61,171 bases of DNA, from contig MABD01000044.1 in NCBI GenBank assembly GCA_002162955.1, positions 33,939 to 95,109 of the forward strand, given 5' to 3'. The notes under the pieces are model-generated. The model searched no databases and was not told the DNA's origin. It saw nothing but the letters and a program-made list of their open reading frames with translations. Source of the DNA: Gammaproteobacteria bacterium 45_16_T64. Lineage in GTDB: Bacteria > Pseudomonadota > Gammaproteobacteria > Pseudomonadales > Ketobacteraceae. The position numbers were made by a program, and so were the translations under genes. The first letter of the stretch is position 1. Each line of letters begins with the position of its first letter. Positions 7,373 through 16,387 of this stretch are shown here, piece after piece.

Positions 7373-8479
7373 ATGGAACAATTGGATCAGATGACGGGCT
7401 TGTTGATTGGTAAAGGGGCCTCCCATGGCTGGGTTTTGCAAGTATTCGTTATTGTGTTTCTTACTCTGCTACTGAACTTTTTTTTGAGAAAGTTCTTTGT
7501 CAAGTTAGAGTTGCAAGCAAAAAAGACTAAGAATTTATGGGATGACTCTTTGCTTGAGGCTGGGCGTAAACCTGTGCGGTATTTTGTGCTGCTCGTGGGA
7601 GCGAGGTTGGTATTCAAGATTACAGAAGGTTTGATGGCAACTCAACTTCAGGAGTTGATTGACCCATTGTTTGCCGTGTTGCTGATTGCGAACATTGCTT
7701 GGGCGGTGATACGGTTTATTAGCGAGGCAGAAAAGAACCTCAAAACACCGGGATATGCGAGTGAGCCACTGGATGAAACGACCGTTTCTGCTATTGCGAA
7801 ATTGCTTCGGCTTTCTGTGATTATTACGGGAGGTCTGGTGATCTTGCAAACCATGGGTTATAGCGTGTCAGGAGTGCTGGCATTTGGTGGCGTTGGTGGC
7901 ATAGCGGTGGGCTTTGCTGCTAAGGATTTATTGGCCAATTTTTTTGGCGGAATGATGATTTATATGGATCGTCCATTTTCAGTGGGTGACTGGGTGCGCT
8001 CTCCTGATAGGAAGATTGAGGGTACGGTTGAGCATATCGGCTGGCGCCTTACTCGTATACGCACATTTGATAAGCGCCCCTTGTATGTGCCGAATTCGAT
8101 GTTCACCAGTATTGCGCTGGAGAACCCTTCGAGAATGAGTCATCGCCGTATCTATGAAACGGTAGGGGTGCGGTACGATGATGTTGCTCAGTTATCGAAC
8201 ATAATTGAAAGTGTGAAACAGATGTTGATCGACCATGAAGAAATTGATCATACGCAAACATTGATCGTAAATTTTAATAGTTACGGTCCATCGTCATTAG
8301 ATTTCTTTGTATATACTTTTACCAATACTACCAATTGGGTGCGCTACCATGAGGTGAAGCAGGATGTTCTGTTTCTCATTGCGGCCATTGTAGAAAAACA
8401 TGGGGCGGAGTTTGCCTTTCCTACGCAGACATTGCATATTGCTAATGGCGAGCTTCCCAGTGTTGTCGTTGAAGGCTAA
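7373..8479 (+). CDS. MscS-family mechanosensitive ion channel, 368 aa
   Basis: Inner-membrane channel that opens under hypo-osmotic tension. Four hydrophobic segments precede the pore helix (LAFGGVGGIAVGFAAKDLLA, residues about 165-185), which has the Gly/Ala spacing of MscS TM3. It is followed by the beta domain (NFFGGMMIYMDRPFSVGDWV) and the alpha-beta C-terminal domain. The length is longer than E. coli MscS (286 aa) because of an extra N-terminal helix pair. The ATG at 7373 is preferred over the GTG three bases upstream because of spacing from AGAGG. It lies 22 bases after nagZ. Confidence 0.92.
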   Translation: MEQLDQMTGLLIGKGASHGWVLQVFVIVFLTLLLNFFLRKFFVKLELQAKKTKNLWDDSLLEAGRKPVRYFVLLVGARLVFKITEGLMATQLQELIDPLFAVLLIANIAWAVIRFISEAEKNLKTPGYASEPLDETTVSAIAKLLRLSVIITGGLVILQTMGYSVSGVLAFGGVGGIAVGFAAKDLLANFFGGMMIYMDRPFSVGDWVRSPDRKIEGTVEHIGWRLTRIRTFDKRPLYVPNSMFTSIALENPSRMSHRRIYETVGVRYDDVAQLSNIIESVKQMLIDHEEIDHTQTLIVNFNSYGPSSLDFFVYTFTNTTNWVRYHEVKQDVLFLIAAIVEKHGAEFAFPTQTLHIANGELPSVVVEG

Positions 8480-8552
8480 TGTTGACTGGGAACTGATACA
8501 AGTGTCAGGCTTGTAAGCGTATAAAATAATAATGGTTAACAAAGGAAGCCGT

Positions 8553-9110
8553 ATGTCAGTAAATCCAGAAGAAATAGACAGAATTTGGAAGGAAGCCGAT
8601 TGTTTATTGTCCAAGGATCAAGTGGAGCGAGCCATTGATGAGCTTGCTGGAAAAGTTGAAGCGCGATTGGAGAAATCGAACCCTATCATTCTGTCGGTCA
8701 TGAAGGGTGGTTTGGTGTTTACTTCGAAGCTTATGATGCGATTGAGCTTTCCTGTGGAATTAGATTATATTCATGTCACGCGTTATGGATTCGGGTTGAC
8801 GGGTAATGAATTGCAGTGGAAGGTGACACCGCAAGATGGGCTGGAAGGGAGAACAGTGCTGATCGTCGATGACATTCTAGATGAGGGACAGACTCTTGCG
8901 GCGATTGTGGCTGCTTGTGAGGCGCAGGGGGCAGGAGAAGTTTTATCGGCGGTATTAGTCGATAAGAAACACGATCGTAAGGCTGACCCCACGTTTAAGG
9001 CGGATTTTACCGGCATGGAAGTGGAAGATCGATTTATTTTTGGTTATGGAATGGACTACAAAGGATACCTGCGCAATGCTGCCGGTATCTACGCTGTCAA
9101 AGAAAACTAA
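8553..9110 (+). CDS. hpt: Hypoxanthine-guanine phosphoribosyltransferase
   Basis: Converts hypoxanthine or guanine plus PRPP to IMP or GMP. The 185-residue protein has the type I phosphoribosyltransferase fold: PIILSVMKGGLVFTSKLMM in the first half and the PRPP-binding loop TVLIVDDILDEGQTL near residue 105. AGGAAG precedes the ATG at 8553; the in-frame ATG at 8532 lacks such a site. The gene ends 15 bases before the methylthioinosine phosphorylase gene, whose reaction releases hypoxanthine, so both probably form one salvage unit. Substrate choice between hypoxanthine and guanine is inferred from the family. Confidence 0.9.
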   Translation: MSVNPEEIDRIWKEADCLLSKDQVERAIDELAGKVEARLEKSNPIILSVMKGGLVFTSKLMMRLSFPVELDYIHVTRYGFGLTGNELQWKVTPQDGLEGRTVLIVDDILDEGQTLAAIVAACEAQGAGEVLSAVLVDKKHDRKADPTFKADFTGMEVEDRFIFGYGMDYKGYLRNAAGIYAVKEN

Positions 9111-9125
9111 GTAGAGACTGTTTGG

Positions 9126-9857
9126 ATGTTAGCAATTATCGGTGGTTCAGGTTTGACCACGCTGGATGGTTTGACTTTATTAGAGTCACTTAATGTTGAA
9201 ACACCTTACGGAGCCACATCTGCTCCAATTGAGAAGGGGGTGTTTGCCGGGCGTGATGTTTATTTCCTTGCCCGTCATGGCAAAAATCACGGCTTTGCAC
9301 CTCACGAGGTTAATTACCGCGCGAATTTATGGGCCTTAGAGTCTCTGGGCGTTACGGCTATCATCGGTGTGAATGCTGTTGGCGGTATTAGTGCGGAAAT
9401 GGGGCCGGAATCAATAGTGATTCCCGATCAGTTGATCGACTATACCTGGGGGAGGGAGTCGTCGTTTTCCTCTGTCGGAGACGTTATTCATGCAGATTTT
9501 ACTTTTCCGTATACTCAGTCGCTTCGTGAGCAGCTATTAGCAACAGCAAAAGAGATAGAGCTGAGTGTGTTTTCACAGGGCGTATATGGCGTTACTCAGG
9601 GGCCTCGCTTAGAGACGGCCGCTGAGATTAATAAACTCGAAAAGGATGGTTGTGACATCGTGGGAATGACTGCGATGCCTGAAGCCATTTTGGCAAGAGA
9701 GTTGGATTTGGAGTACGTAAATCTGTCTCTTGTTGTGAATATGGCCGCGGGGCGCAGTGAAGGTGTGATTACCATGGATGAAATTTACCGGGTGTTGGAC
9801 ATCGGCATGATCCACATACGCCGCTTAATAGCAGAAGCAATTAAGCGGATTTTGTAG
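9126..9857 (+). CDS. S-methyl-5'-thioinosine phosphorylase (MTAP/MTIP family)
   Basis: Phosphorolyses methylthioinosine to hypoxanthine and methylthioribose-1-phosphate. The 243-aa chain begins MLAIIGGSGLTTLDG, has the phosphate site ARHGKNHGFAPHEVNYRANL, the family signature in VYGVTQGPRLETAAEI, and GMTAMPEAILARELDL, the methionine loop that stacks under the purine. The sequence and position match PA3004 of Pseudomonas aeruginosa, a methylthioinosine rather than methylthioadenosine phosphorylase. The gene follows hpt by 15 bases. Assignment to MTI over MTA is by remembered similarity and context; a plain MTA phosphorylase is the alternative. Confidence 0.88.
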   Translation: MLAIIGGSGLTTLDGLTLLESLNVETPYGATSAPIEKGVFAGRDVYFLARHGKNHGFAPHEVNYRANLWALESLGVTAIIGVNAVGGISAEMGPESIVIPDQLIDYTWGRESSFSSVGDVIHADFTFPYTQSLREQLLATAKEIELSVFSQGVYGVTQGPRLETAAEINKLEKDGCDIVGMTAMPEAILARELDLEYVNLSLVVNMAAGRSEGVITMDEIYRVLDIGMIHIRRLIAEAIKRIL

Positions 9858-9870
9858 ATGATTTGCAATA

Positions 9871-10095
9871 TTAGGTTCTATTCCAAGGAGAATCCATAGA
9901 CTCTATGTAGAGTTGTTCTACCTTTGCTCTAGCCCAGGGGGTTTTGCGTAAGAATTTGAGACTTGATTTAACGCTAGGGTCGTGGGTAAAGCACCGGATG
10001 GAAATACGACTCCCGAGTTCCTCCCATCCGTGTTTTTCAACGAGAAACTCGACTATGAACTGAAGGGTCTTTCCGTGTAGAGGGTCTGAGTTCAT
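9871..10095 (-). CDS. VF530-family (DUF2132) small protein
   Basis: A 74-residue protein with the characteristic VF530 sequence: [62 protein letters not shown]530 members are small helical proteins suggested to bind DNA, function unknown. Its ATG overlaps the stop codon of csiV by four bases (ATGA), so it is likely translationally coupled to it, at the end of the leftward mfd-csiV unit. It converges with the MTI phosphorylase gene, leaving only 13 bases between them. Confidence 0.9.
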   Translation of the reverse strand: MNSDPLHGKTLQFIVEFLVEKHGWEELGSRISIRCFTHDPSVKSSLKFLRKTPWARAKVEQLYIESMDSPWNRT

Positions 10096-11174
10096 AGCGA
10101 TGCCGGTGGTAGAGTGTTAGAAGGGAGAGGTTGTCGGTTGCTGTCTTGCGGTACGGTAATTTCTTCAGTCTCTGCGGCAGGCATCTCAATTTCTGCTATT
10201 TCAATCGGCACTATCTTGACGAGCATTCCAAATAGCGGGTGGTCGAGATAGTGTAGTTCGCCACTACGCATTCGTCTGGATTCGTTGAGGACAACGGTTC
10301 GGACAGCCTCATAGCGTGTAGTGGTTTCTTGGATAGTCAGTGAATCTAAATCATTTATTGGTACGTTAATGTTTGCACTGTCAATGGCAGGTTGGATGGT
10401 GGGTATGATAAGTGTATTGTCACCCTGTTCATCAACGCGGGTGTCATTTGTAGTGTGCTCAAAGGGTGTTTCCAATGCAGGTTGTTCCCACCAAGCAGTA
10501 TTGAGCTCAACTTGTTTTACGTATTCGGAGAGCCATAGGTTTGATTTAACATGAAGGTATCTTGATAAGCTAATTGCTACGGTACCTTCTAGTTCGTAAT
10601 TACCTTCGTATTCTTGACCTGCTTGTATTAATACGGGGATGGAGGTTTTGGGGGGGAGGCCAGGTTGCTGCCAACTCTTGCGAGTGATGATTTTGTACGC
10701 TTTGCTATTGTTAAGGCGTCTAATTGCTTGAGTGAACTCTTCGTCTCCCGTTTCTATCTCCCGAAAAGATAATATGTTCGCATCATTACCGAATGTGGAG
10801 TGATTAATTTGCGTGGGTGAAGGCGCTGGTGTGGGAGCGAGCTGTCCCATTAATGGCGTATCGCTGTCATCACTAGTATATGGTTCAAGTATGATATCCT
10901 CGAAATCCACTTCGCTATAGCTGCTGTCATCAAGAAGCAGAGTGCGAGGTGGAAAAGAGAGAGCCAATTGCTCACGATCTCGCCATTGTTCGTTTTGAAA
11001 TCCAGGGGATATCTGCTTAAAAATAGCGATGTTTATTTCGTACCAACGAGTTGGTTCGGTCATTTGGTTTTCGTCGGCTGCGTTAACACAAGTTATTAGT
11101 GAGGCGAGCAGGCCCGAAGCAGACAGTAGTACCAACAAACTTTTTTTGAGAATAAATGTTGTTCTATAGTTCAT
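10092..11174 (-). CDS. CsiV-like protein (periplasmic, peptidoglycan-binding family)
   Basis: A secreted 360-aa protein: signal peptide about residues 1-32 ([20 protein letters not shown]), then the CsiV opening motif [12 protein letters not shown]. Later segments typical of the family are [18 protein letters not shown] and [21 protein letters not shown] Pro/Ser/Thr-rich linker lies between residues 110 and 130 and an acidic-Pro tail follows residue 330. CsiV of Vibrio cholerae is a periplasmic peptidoglycan-binding protein. The gene is commonly next to mfd, and here begins 38 bases after mfd ends. The role in this organism is inferred from the family only. Confidence 0.85.
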   Translation of the reverse strand: MNYRTTFILKKSLLVLLSASGLLASLITCVNAADENQMTEPTRWYEINIAIFKQISPGFQNEQWRDREQLALSFPPRTLLLDDSSYSEVDFEDIILEPYTSDDSDTPLMGQLAPTPAPSPTQINHSTFGNDANILSFREIETGDEEFTQAIRRLNNSKAYKIITRKSWQQPGLPPKTSIPVLIQAGQEYEGNYELEGTVAISLSRYLHVKSNLWLSEYVKQVELNTAWWEQPALETPFEHTTNDTRVDEQGDNTLIIPTIQPAIDSANINVPINDLDSLTIQETTTRYEAVRTVVLNESRRMRSGELHYLDHPLFGMLVKIVPIEIAEIEMPAAETEEITVPQDSNRQPLPSNTLPPASL

Positions 11175-11212
11175 CGTGTTCCAATTTGTGTGTGGTGTCT
11201 AATAACAACTGC

Positions 11213-14200
11213 CTAGGCAGATTTTTTATTCTTTGGGAGTAGCGTGTTAATCAGCGTGTTGACGGCCTCAATGCGCTCATCATAGTTCTCCAGTTCTAAG
11301 GTGAATCTTAGTTTATCCGCGCCTTCAAGTCTGTAAAATTGGGGCTGAGATTGGACCAACTTAACAATAGTCAGTGGGTCTACCTGTGTGGATGCACCAA
11401 ACTCTAGCTTTCCACCATTAGGCCCGGCGTCAATTTTCGCGATGCCTACTTGCTGCGCTAGTAGTTTGAGCTTAGTAACGCTGAAAAGGTTCCGTGTAGC
11501 ACCGGGTAGGGTGCCAAATCGATCGATAAGCTCAACTCTTAATTCATCCAGGTCATTATTTGTTTTCGCGTTGGCAATACGCTTATACATAATTAGGCGT
11601 GTGTGAACATCCGCTAAATAGTCATCTGTTATTAGTGCTGGTAGCCGTAAATTGATTTCTGCACCATGTTGTAGTGGTTTGTCCAAATTGGGGGTTTTGC
11701 CCTCTTTTATGGCTTCAATTGCTTGTTCAAGCATTTCCATATATAGAGAGAAACCAATGGAGTGCATATTGCCGCTCTGTTCGTCGCCGAGAAGTTCGCC
11801 CGCACCGCGTATTTCCATGTCGTGACTTGCAAGTGTGAAGCCAGCTCCAAGGTCCTGGGCATTTCCAATCGCTTCTAAGCGCTTTTTTGCGTCGCCGGTC
11901 ATGGATTTTGGGTGTGGTGTCATGAGATAAGCGTAAGCTTGGTGATGGGATCGGCCCACGCGGCCCCGTAGTTGATGTAATTGAGCTAGCCCCAGTTTGT
12001 CGGCTCTATCCATAATGATGGTGTTCGCGGAGGGAACGTCAATTCCCGTTTCAATTATGGTGGTACAGACGAGTACATTATACCGCTTGTGATAGAACTC
12101 AGACATGACGTGCTCGAGTTCGCGCTCTCGCATCTGACCATGAGCGACTATTACGCGAGCTTCGGGTATTAACTCTTCTATTTCTTTCGCGCGCTTGTCT
12201 ATCGACTTTACTTCATTGTGAAGTAGGTAAACTTGCCCTCCACGTAAAAGCTCTCGCAATATAGCCTCTTTAGAAACTGCAGGGTCGTCTTGGCGTATAA
12301 ACGTTTTAATGGATAGACGCTTAGCGGGTGGTGTGGCGATAATGGATAAGTCTCGTATGCCAGACATCGCCATGTTGAGGGTTCTAGGGATGGGGGTGGC
12401 AGTGAGAGTAAGCATGTCTACGTCTGCTCGTAGGGATTTTAACCGTTCCTTGTGTCTAACCCCAAAACGGTGCTCCTCATCCACTATGACAAGACCGAGT
12501 TCTTTGAATTTCAGTCCTTCCTGAAGGAGTTTGTGGGTACCCACGACAATATCCACTTTTCCTTCTGCGATACTCTTCAGGGCAGCTGTTTGCTCTTTTC
12601 CAGATTTAAACCTAGATAACACCTCAATATGCAAAGGCCAGTCGGCGAAACGGTCCTTGAAGCTTTCGTAGTGTTGCTGTGCAAGCAGTGTTGTCGGCAC
12701 GAGTACGGCGACTTGTTTGCCACCTTGGGAGGCGATAAAGGCCGCTCTCATGGCAACCTCTGTTTTACCAAACCCTACGTCGCCACATACAAGTCTATCC
12801 ATTGGTTGAATAGATAACATGTCGTTTACGACTGAGTTTATGGCCGTCTGCTGGTCAGGAGTTTCTTCGAATGGAAAGCCTTCCTTGAATATCTCGTAAT
12901 CTAGCTTATTTAGCGAGAATGCGTGCCCTTTTTTGGCTGCTCGGCGAGCGTAAATGTTGAGTAGCTCGGCGGCAACATCGTGTACCTGTTCGGCGGCTTT
13001 GCGCTTCTCTCGACTCCATTGCTCTGTACCAAGCTTGTGTAATGGGGCGTGATTTTCGTCCGCTCCAGAGTAACGGCTAATAAGGTGTAGAGATGATACG
13101 GGTACATAGAGTTTTGCGTCTTTAGCGTACTCCAGGGTTAGGAACTCTTGTGCTTGGCCATCAATATCTAGCGACTGCAGCCCTTTATAGCGTCCAACAC
13201 CGTGGTCAAGGTGGACCACGGGCGCATTTAATTTGAGCTCAGTGAGGTTCTTGATGATATTGTCGGCTTGATCATCGGTTTTCTTTCGTCGACGCTGCTG
13301 TATGACTCTTTGGCCAAACAGTTGATCTTCGGTAATAATGGCAATTGGGTGGGTATCATTAACAATGAGGCCTGCGGCGAGTGGGCCGATGATGACATTG
13401 TGTTCGTCAGAGTCCGCAAGAAATTGAGACCAAGAATCTACCGGTTTAGGGTGAATACGTATTCGCCCTAAAAGCTCTAATAACGTTTCTTTACGCCCTG
13501 GAGACTCTGCGCAAAATAGTACTCGACGACCTTCGTTTTTAGCTGCGATTAAGAAGGCTTCGAGCTTGGCTAAAGGCTGTTGAGCCTTTGCATCGACATA
13601 CAGGCTCTCAGGAGCTTGTAGTGGCAGGGAAAAACGTCCAGATTTATCTTCAGTGGGGCTGCTTTGTAGTCCAATTCGCCGAAATCCCTTGAGTTGCGCG
13701 AAGAAAAAATCGACAGGTAAAAACAGATCCTTAGGCGCTAGAATGGGTTTCAGAGTGTCGTGCCGCAATTCTTCATAGCGTATGTGGCAGTCGTTCCAGA
13801 ATTGCGTAATATTAGTATCAAGATTCTCTGGGGTAATAATGAGGGTATTACTGGGTAGATAATCAAATAACGTTGCGGTCTGTTCGAAAAATAGGGGCAG
13901 GTAATATTCTATGCCTGCTGATGCGATACCATCGTTGACATCTTGATACATCGGGCAAGCCCTATGATTGACGTCGAACGTTTTTTTCCAGCGAACTTTG
14001 AATTGTGCAATGGAATCTGGATCTAAAGGAAACTCTTTTGCAGGTAGCAGCGATACACTTTCCATTTTCTCCAGTGAGCGTTGTGTCTCGGGATTAAACG
14101 TACGTAGAGTGTCTATCTCATCATCAAATAATTCAATTCTATAAGGAACGTCACTTCCCATTGGAAATATATCGACAATGGCTCCCCGTACCGCAAATTC

Positions 14201-14707
14201 GCCGTGTTCATATACGCTGTCGACGCAGTGATATCCTGATTCTTCAAGCTGTATACGAGTGATCTCGATATCAAATTGTTGACCGGTATTTAGCACCAGG
14301 CTTCGACCCGCAAGGAAGTGGTGGGGAGAAACTCTGTGCATGCCTGTGCTTAATGGTACAACGAGAGTGCCTTTGGTGACTTTGGGTAACCTGTAAAGTG
14401 TCGCTAGGCGCTGCGAGATAATATCTTGGTGAGGGGAGAAGCTGTCATAAGGTAATGTTTCCCAATCTGGAAACGATAATATTTCGTGGTCATCCGAGCA
14501 AAAAAAACGCAAATCCTGCTCTATCTGTAAGGCAGTAAAAGTATCTGGCGCTATTACCAGGGTGAGCCCGTCGTGGTGTGAGCTGGCTTCTGCAATGCCA
14601 AGGCTGGTCCCACTGTCCGCCAAATTCCCCCATATTCTTGTATCACCGAGTTTGGATGGAAGGTGTTGCTGTAACTGTGCGGAAAGCTGGATTTTCTTGT
14701 GTCCCAT
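11213..14707 (-). CDS. mfd: Mfd, transcription-repair coupling factor
   Basis: ATP-driven translocase that removes RNA polymerase stalled at DNA lesions and recruits UvrA. The 1164-residue length is normal. Visible modules are the UvrB-like N-terminal region (FPDWETLPYDSFSPHQDIIS), the RNA-polymerase interacting domain around residues 490-560 (LDHGVGRYKGLQSLDIDG), Walker A VCGDVGFGKTEVAMRAAF near residue 640, the DEEH box (IVDEEHRFGVRHKERL), the SF2 motif TATPIPRTLNMAMSGIRDLS, and the helicase C part with QLRGRVGRSHHQAYAYL. The C-terminal regulatory domain is present. The leftward unit continues with csiV and the VF530 gene. Confidence 0.98.
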   Translation of the reverse strand: MGHKKIQLSAQLQQHLPSKLGDTRIWGNLADSGTSLGIAEASSHHDGLTLVIAPDTFTALQIEQDLRFFCSDDHEILSFPDWETLPYDSFSPHQDIISQRLATLYRLPKVTKGTLVVPLSTGMHRVSPHHFLAGRSLVLNTGQQFDIEITRIQLEESGYHCVDSVYEHGEFAVRGAIVDIFPMGSDVPYRIELFDDEIDTLRTFNPETQRSLEKMESVSLLPAKEFPLDPDSIAQFKVRWKKTFDVNHRACPMYQDVNDGIASAGIEYYLPLFFEQTATLFDYLPSNTLIITPENLDTNITQFWNDCHIRYEELRHDTLKPILAPKDLFLPVDFFFAQLKGFRRIGLQSSPTEDKSGRFSLPLQAPESLYVDAKAQQPLAKLEAFLIAAKNEGRRVLFCAESPGRKETLLELLGRIRIHPKPVDSWSQFLADSDEHNVIIGPLAAGLIVNDTHPIAIITEDQLFGQRVIQQRRRKKTDDQADNIIKNLTELKLNAPVVHLDHGVGRYKGLQSLDIDGQAQEFLTLEYAKDAKLYVPVSSLHLISRYSGADENHAPLHKLGTEQWSREKRKAAEQVHDVAAELLNIYARRAAKKGHAFSLNKLDYEIFKEGFPFEETPDQQTAINSVVNDMLSIQPMDRLVCGDVGFGKTEVAMRAAFIASQGGKQVAVLVPTTLLAQQHYESFKDRFADWPLHIEVLSRFKSGKEQTAALKSIAEGKVDIVVGTHKLLQEGLKFKELGLVIVDEEHRFGVRHKERLKSLRADVDMLTLTATPIPRTLNMAMSGIRDLSIIATPPAKRLSIKTFIRQDDPAVSKEAILRELLRGGQVYLLHNEVKSIDKRAKEIEELIPEARVIVAHGQMRERELEHVMSEFYHKRYNVLVCTTIIETGIDVPSANTIIMDRADKLGLAQLHQLRGRVGRSHHQAYAYLMTPHPKSMTGDAKKRLEAIGNAQDLGAGFTLASHDMEIRGAGELLGDEQSGNMHSIGFSLYMEMLEQAIEAIKEGKTPNLDKPLQHGAEINLRLPALITDDYLADVHTRLIMYKRIANAKTNNDLDELRVELIDRFGTLPGATRNLFSVTKLKLLAQQVGIAKIDAGPNGGKLEFGASTQVDPLTIVKLVQSQPQFYRLEGADKLRFTLELENYDERIEAVNTLINTLLPKNKKSA

Positions 14708-14954
14708 GAAATAAGCTCAGTGATAATAGGAGGCTGGATTCTACATTGTTTATGAAGGGCGAGAAACACCCGAAATAATGTAAGAGGGGTCTTGGTTGTT
14801 TTGTGGGTTAGTATGATTATTCTAATTAGTATTGTTAAGGTTGCAGATAGGCTGAAATTTGTTCGAAAATCTAAGGACACTGGTAGCGTGCGATCGAGAG
14901 GAACTTACATACACATAGTGTATGTCGTTATTGCCCGTTAATTGAGAGAGAGTT

Positions 14955-15383
14955 ATGTCTGATAAAAAAATTGAAAATGCTGACACGCGTGTTGCTGAAA
15001 AAGTCAAAGAATCCGCTAATCAAATTTGGTTGGCTGGTTTAGGTGCGTACGCTAAGGCTGAGGAAGAGGGAAGCAAGCTCTTTGATAATCTAGTTCATGA
15101 CGGGGAAGTTATCGAAACCAAGACTAGAGGTTACATTGATAAGAGTTTAAATGTTGCCAAGGATAAAGTGGACGAGGTGAAAGCTAAGGCGTCAGGGTCG
15201 TGGAACAAAGTCGAAAGAGCGTTTGACTTACGGGTATCGAAAGCGCTTGGTCGGCTGAATATTCCCACCCGTGGCGATGTTGATGGGCTTGTCGCGAAGA
15301 TTGCGCAGCTTAATAGCGAAATTGAAACCCTTACTGCGAAGGTTAGCTCCAAGAAAACACCCAATAAAAAAGCCGACGATTAA
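14955..15383 (+). CDS. Phasin-family (polyhydroxyalkanoate granule-associated) protein
   Basis: A 142-aa Lys- and Glu-rich helical protein matching the PhaI/PhaF-type phasin domain: NQIWLAGLGAYAKAEEEGSK at residues 22-41, then a long amphipathic region and a DVDGLVAKIAQLNSEIETL coiled-coil end. Phasins coat polyester granules; related proteins without granules act in stress or envelope functions. GAGAGAG precedes the ATG. The gene diverges from mfd and ends in a strong terminator overlapping its last codons. No PHA synthase gene lies in the window, so granule association cannot be confirmed here. Confidence 0.85.
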   Translation: MSDKKIENADTRVAEKVKESANQIWLAGLGAYAKAEEEGSKLFDNLVHDGEVIETKTRGYIDKSLNVAKDKVDEVKAKASGSWNKVERAFDLRVSKALGRLNIPTRGDVDGLVAKIAQLNSEIETLTAKVSSKKTPNKKADD

Positions 15384-15397
15384 TCGCCGGCTTTTTT
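15366..15397 (+). terminator. Intrinsic terminator of the phasin gene
   Basis: AAAAAAGCCG, one mismatch, CGAT, a 2-base centre, ATCG, then CGGCTTTTTT form a long hairpin with a T-run, overlapping the last codons and the TAA stop. Confidence 0.9.
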
Positions 15398-15481
15398 ATT
15401 GGGTGCAACGTTGTGAATAACTTTGACAAAATGGCAGATTACCCACAGCAGTATTTTTATTGATGCTTAAGGTTAGGGAAT

Positions 15482-15536
15482 GCTCGTAAGCCGTTGATTT
15501 CTAAAGGCGAAGCTTGTAAGTCATTGATTTTAAAGG
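15482..15536 (+). repeat. Pair of imperfect 25-26 bp direct repeats
   Basis: Copy A (15482-15507) begins GCTCGTAAGCCGTTGATTTC; copy B (15512-15536) begins GCTTGTAAGTCATTGATTTT. They share 22 of 25 aligned bases with one extra C in copy A. Start-to-start distance is 30 bases, about three helical turns, as in iterons or tandem operators. Confidence 0.7.
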
Positions 15537-15624
15537 ATATATAAATCGATCAATAAATGATCTATATGGTGGGGCCTCGGGGGTATGGGTGGTAAGGAGG
15601 CTTTTCACCAAGATATCCAGAGAG

Positions 15625-15647
15625 TTATCCACAGAAAATGTGGATAA
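15625..15647. promoter_or_regulatory. Inverted pair of perfect DnaA boxes
   Basis: TTATCCACA at 15625-15633 and its reverse complement TGTGGATAA at 15639-15647 are separated by five bases, with one flanking G/C pair extending the palindrome. Both equal the strongest DnaA-box consensus. They lie about 150 bases before the Sel1 gene. Confidence 0.75.
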
Positions 15648-15803
15648 CATTGGACGGTAGAAGATTTGAATTGGGGTCTTGTTGTTTTATCACAATAAGC
15701 AACAGTAATTTTGCAGAAGAACTACTCGATTGTAATGCTAGTGTAGGTTTTATGGTCGATTGCGTTTGATAAGCAGTACATCAGTCAGCACGGGGAGCAT
15801 CTG

Positions 15804-16313
15804 ATGGGAATGGTTATGAAGAATGAGGGGTCTATTAGCACAGATAATTGGTTGTGTCGGTCTGTGTATTTTTTCGCACAAAAATTAATTTTTGTGCGTT
15901 GTAACAAAGGTAGGCGTGCTTTCCCGCCAGCTCTTGCGTTAAATATGCTGAAGTGGATCGCAAACCGTGGGTTCATTCCCGCCAAGGTGCAGTTGGGGCA
16001 ATTTCTATTTGAACTTGGGGTCGCCAAGGCTGACAAACGCAATGGGTTAGAATACTTACGCCAAGCGGCCAAAGTCGATGAACCGAACGCCCAGTTTATT
16101 TTAGGCCGATCATTTATGATGGGTTGTGATGTAGTTTCGCAGGATTTGAAGCAAGCGGCGCATTGGTTAGCACTTGCCGCTGATAGTGGTCACGCCGAAG
16201 CGCAGCAATTTCTTGAGATAATTCGTCAAAATGACGCTAGAATGCATGCGAAAACTTCTTTGGTTGGGGCGCAAGCGTCATCAAAGGTTGCCCAGGATGT
16301 GGTTCCAGCGTAA
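15804..16313 (+). CDS. Sel1-repeat protein, 169 aa
   Basis: Sel1-like repeats form alpha/alpha solenoids for protein contacts. Repeat units are visible around residues 58-90 (PAKVQLGQFLFELGVAKADK, then GLEYLRQAAKVDEPNAQF) and 90-128 (ILGRSFMMGCDVVSQDLKQA, then AHWLALAADSGHAEAQQFL). GGGGAG lies seven bases before the ATG at 15804. No signal peptide is seen, so the protein is probably cytoplasmic. It lies downstream of the DnaA-box region and 74 bases before cnoX. Its partner is unknown. Confidence 0.8.
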   Translation: MGMVMKNEGSISTDNWLCRSVYFFAQKLIFVRCNKGRRAFPPALALNMLKWIANRGFIPAKVQLGQFLFELGVAKADKRNGLEYLRQAAKVDEPNAQFILGRSFMMGCDVVSQDLKQAAHWLALAADSGHAEAQQFLEIIRQNDARMHAKTSLVGAQASSKVAQDVVPA

Positions 16314-16387
16314 ATAGGTGATGCCAACGTACGCTCCCTTAGGTTGTTATGCCTCTGAGCCACTAGTCATCATATGAGAACTTATTC

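Larger units (their letters stand above)
15398..15803. other. Intergenic region with iteron-like repeats and DnaA boxes
   Basis: About 400 bases with no ORF. It holds a DnaA-box variant TTACCCACA (15439-15447), two 25-26 base imperfect direct repeats (15482-15507 and 15512-15536), an AT-rich stretch with GATC sites (about 15550-15562), and two perfect inverted DnaA boxes (15625-15647). The combination is unusual for a simple promoter region. Confidence 0.6.
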
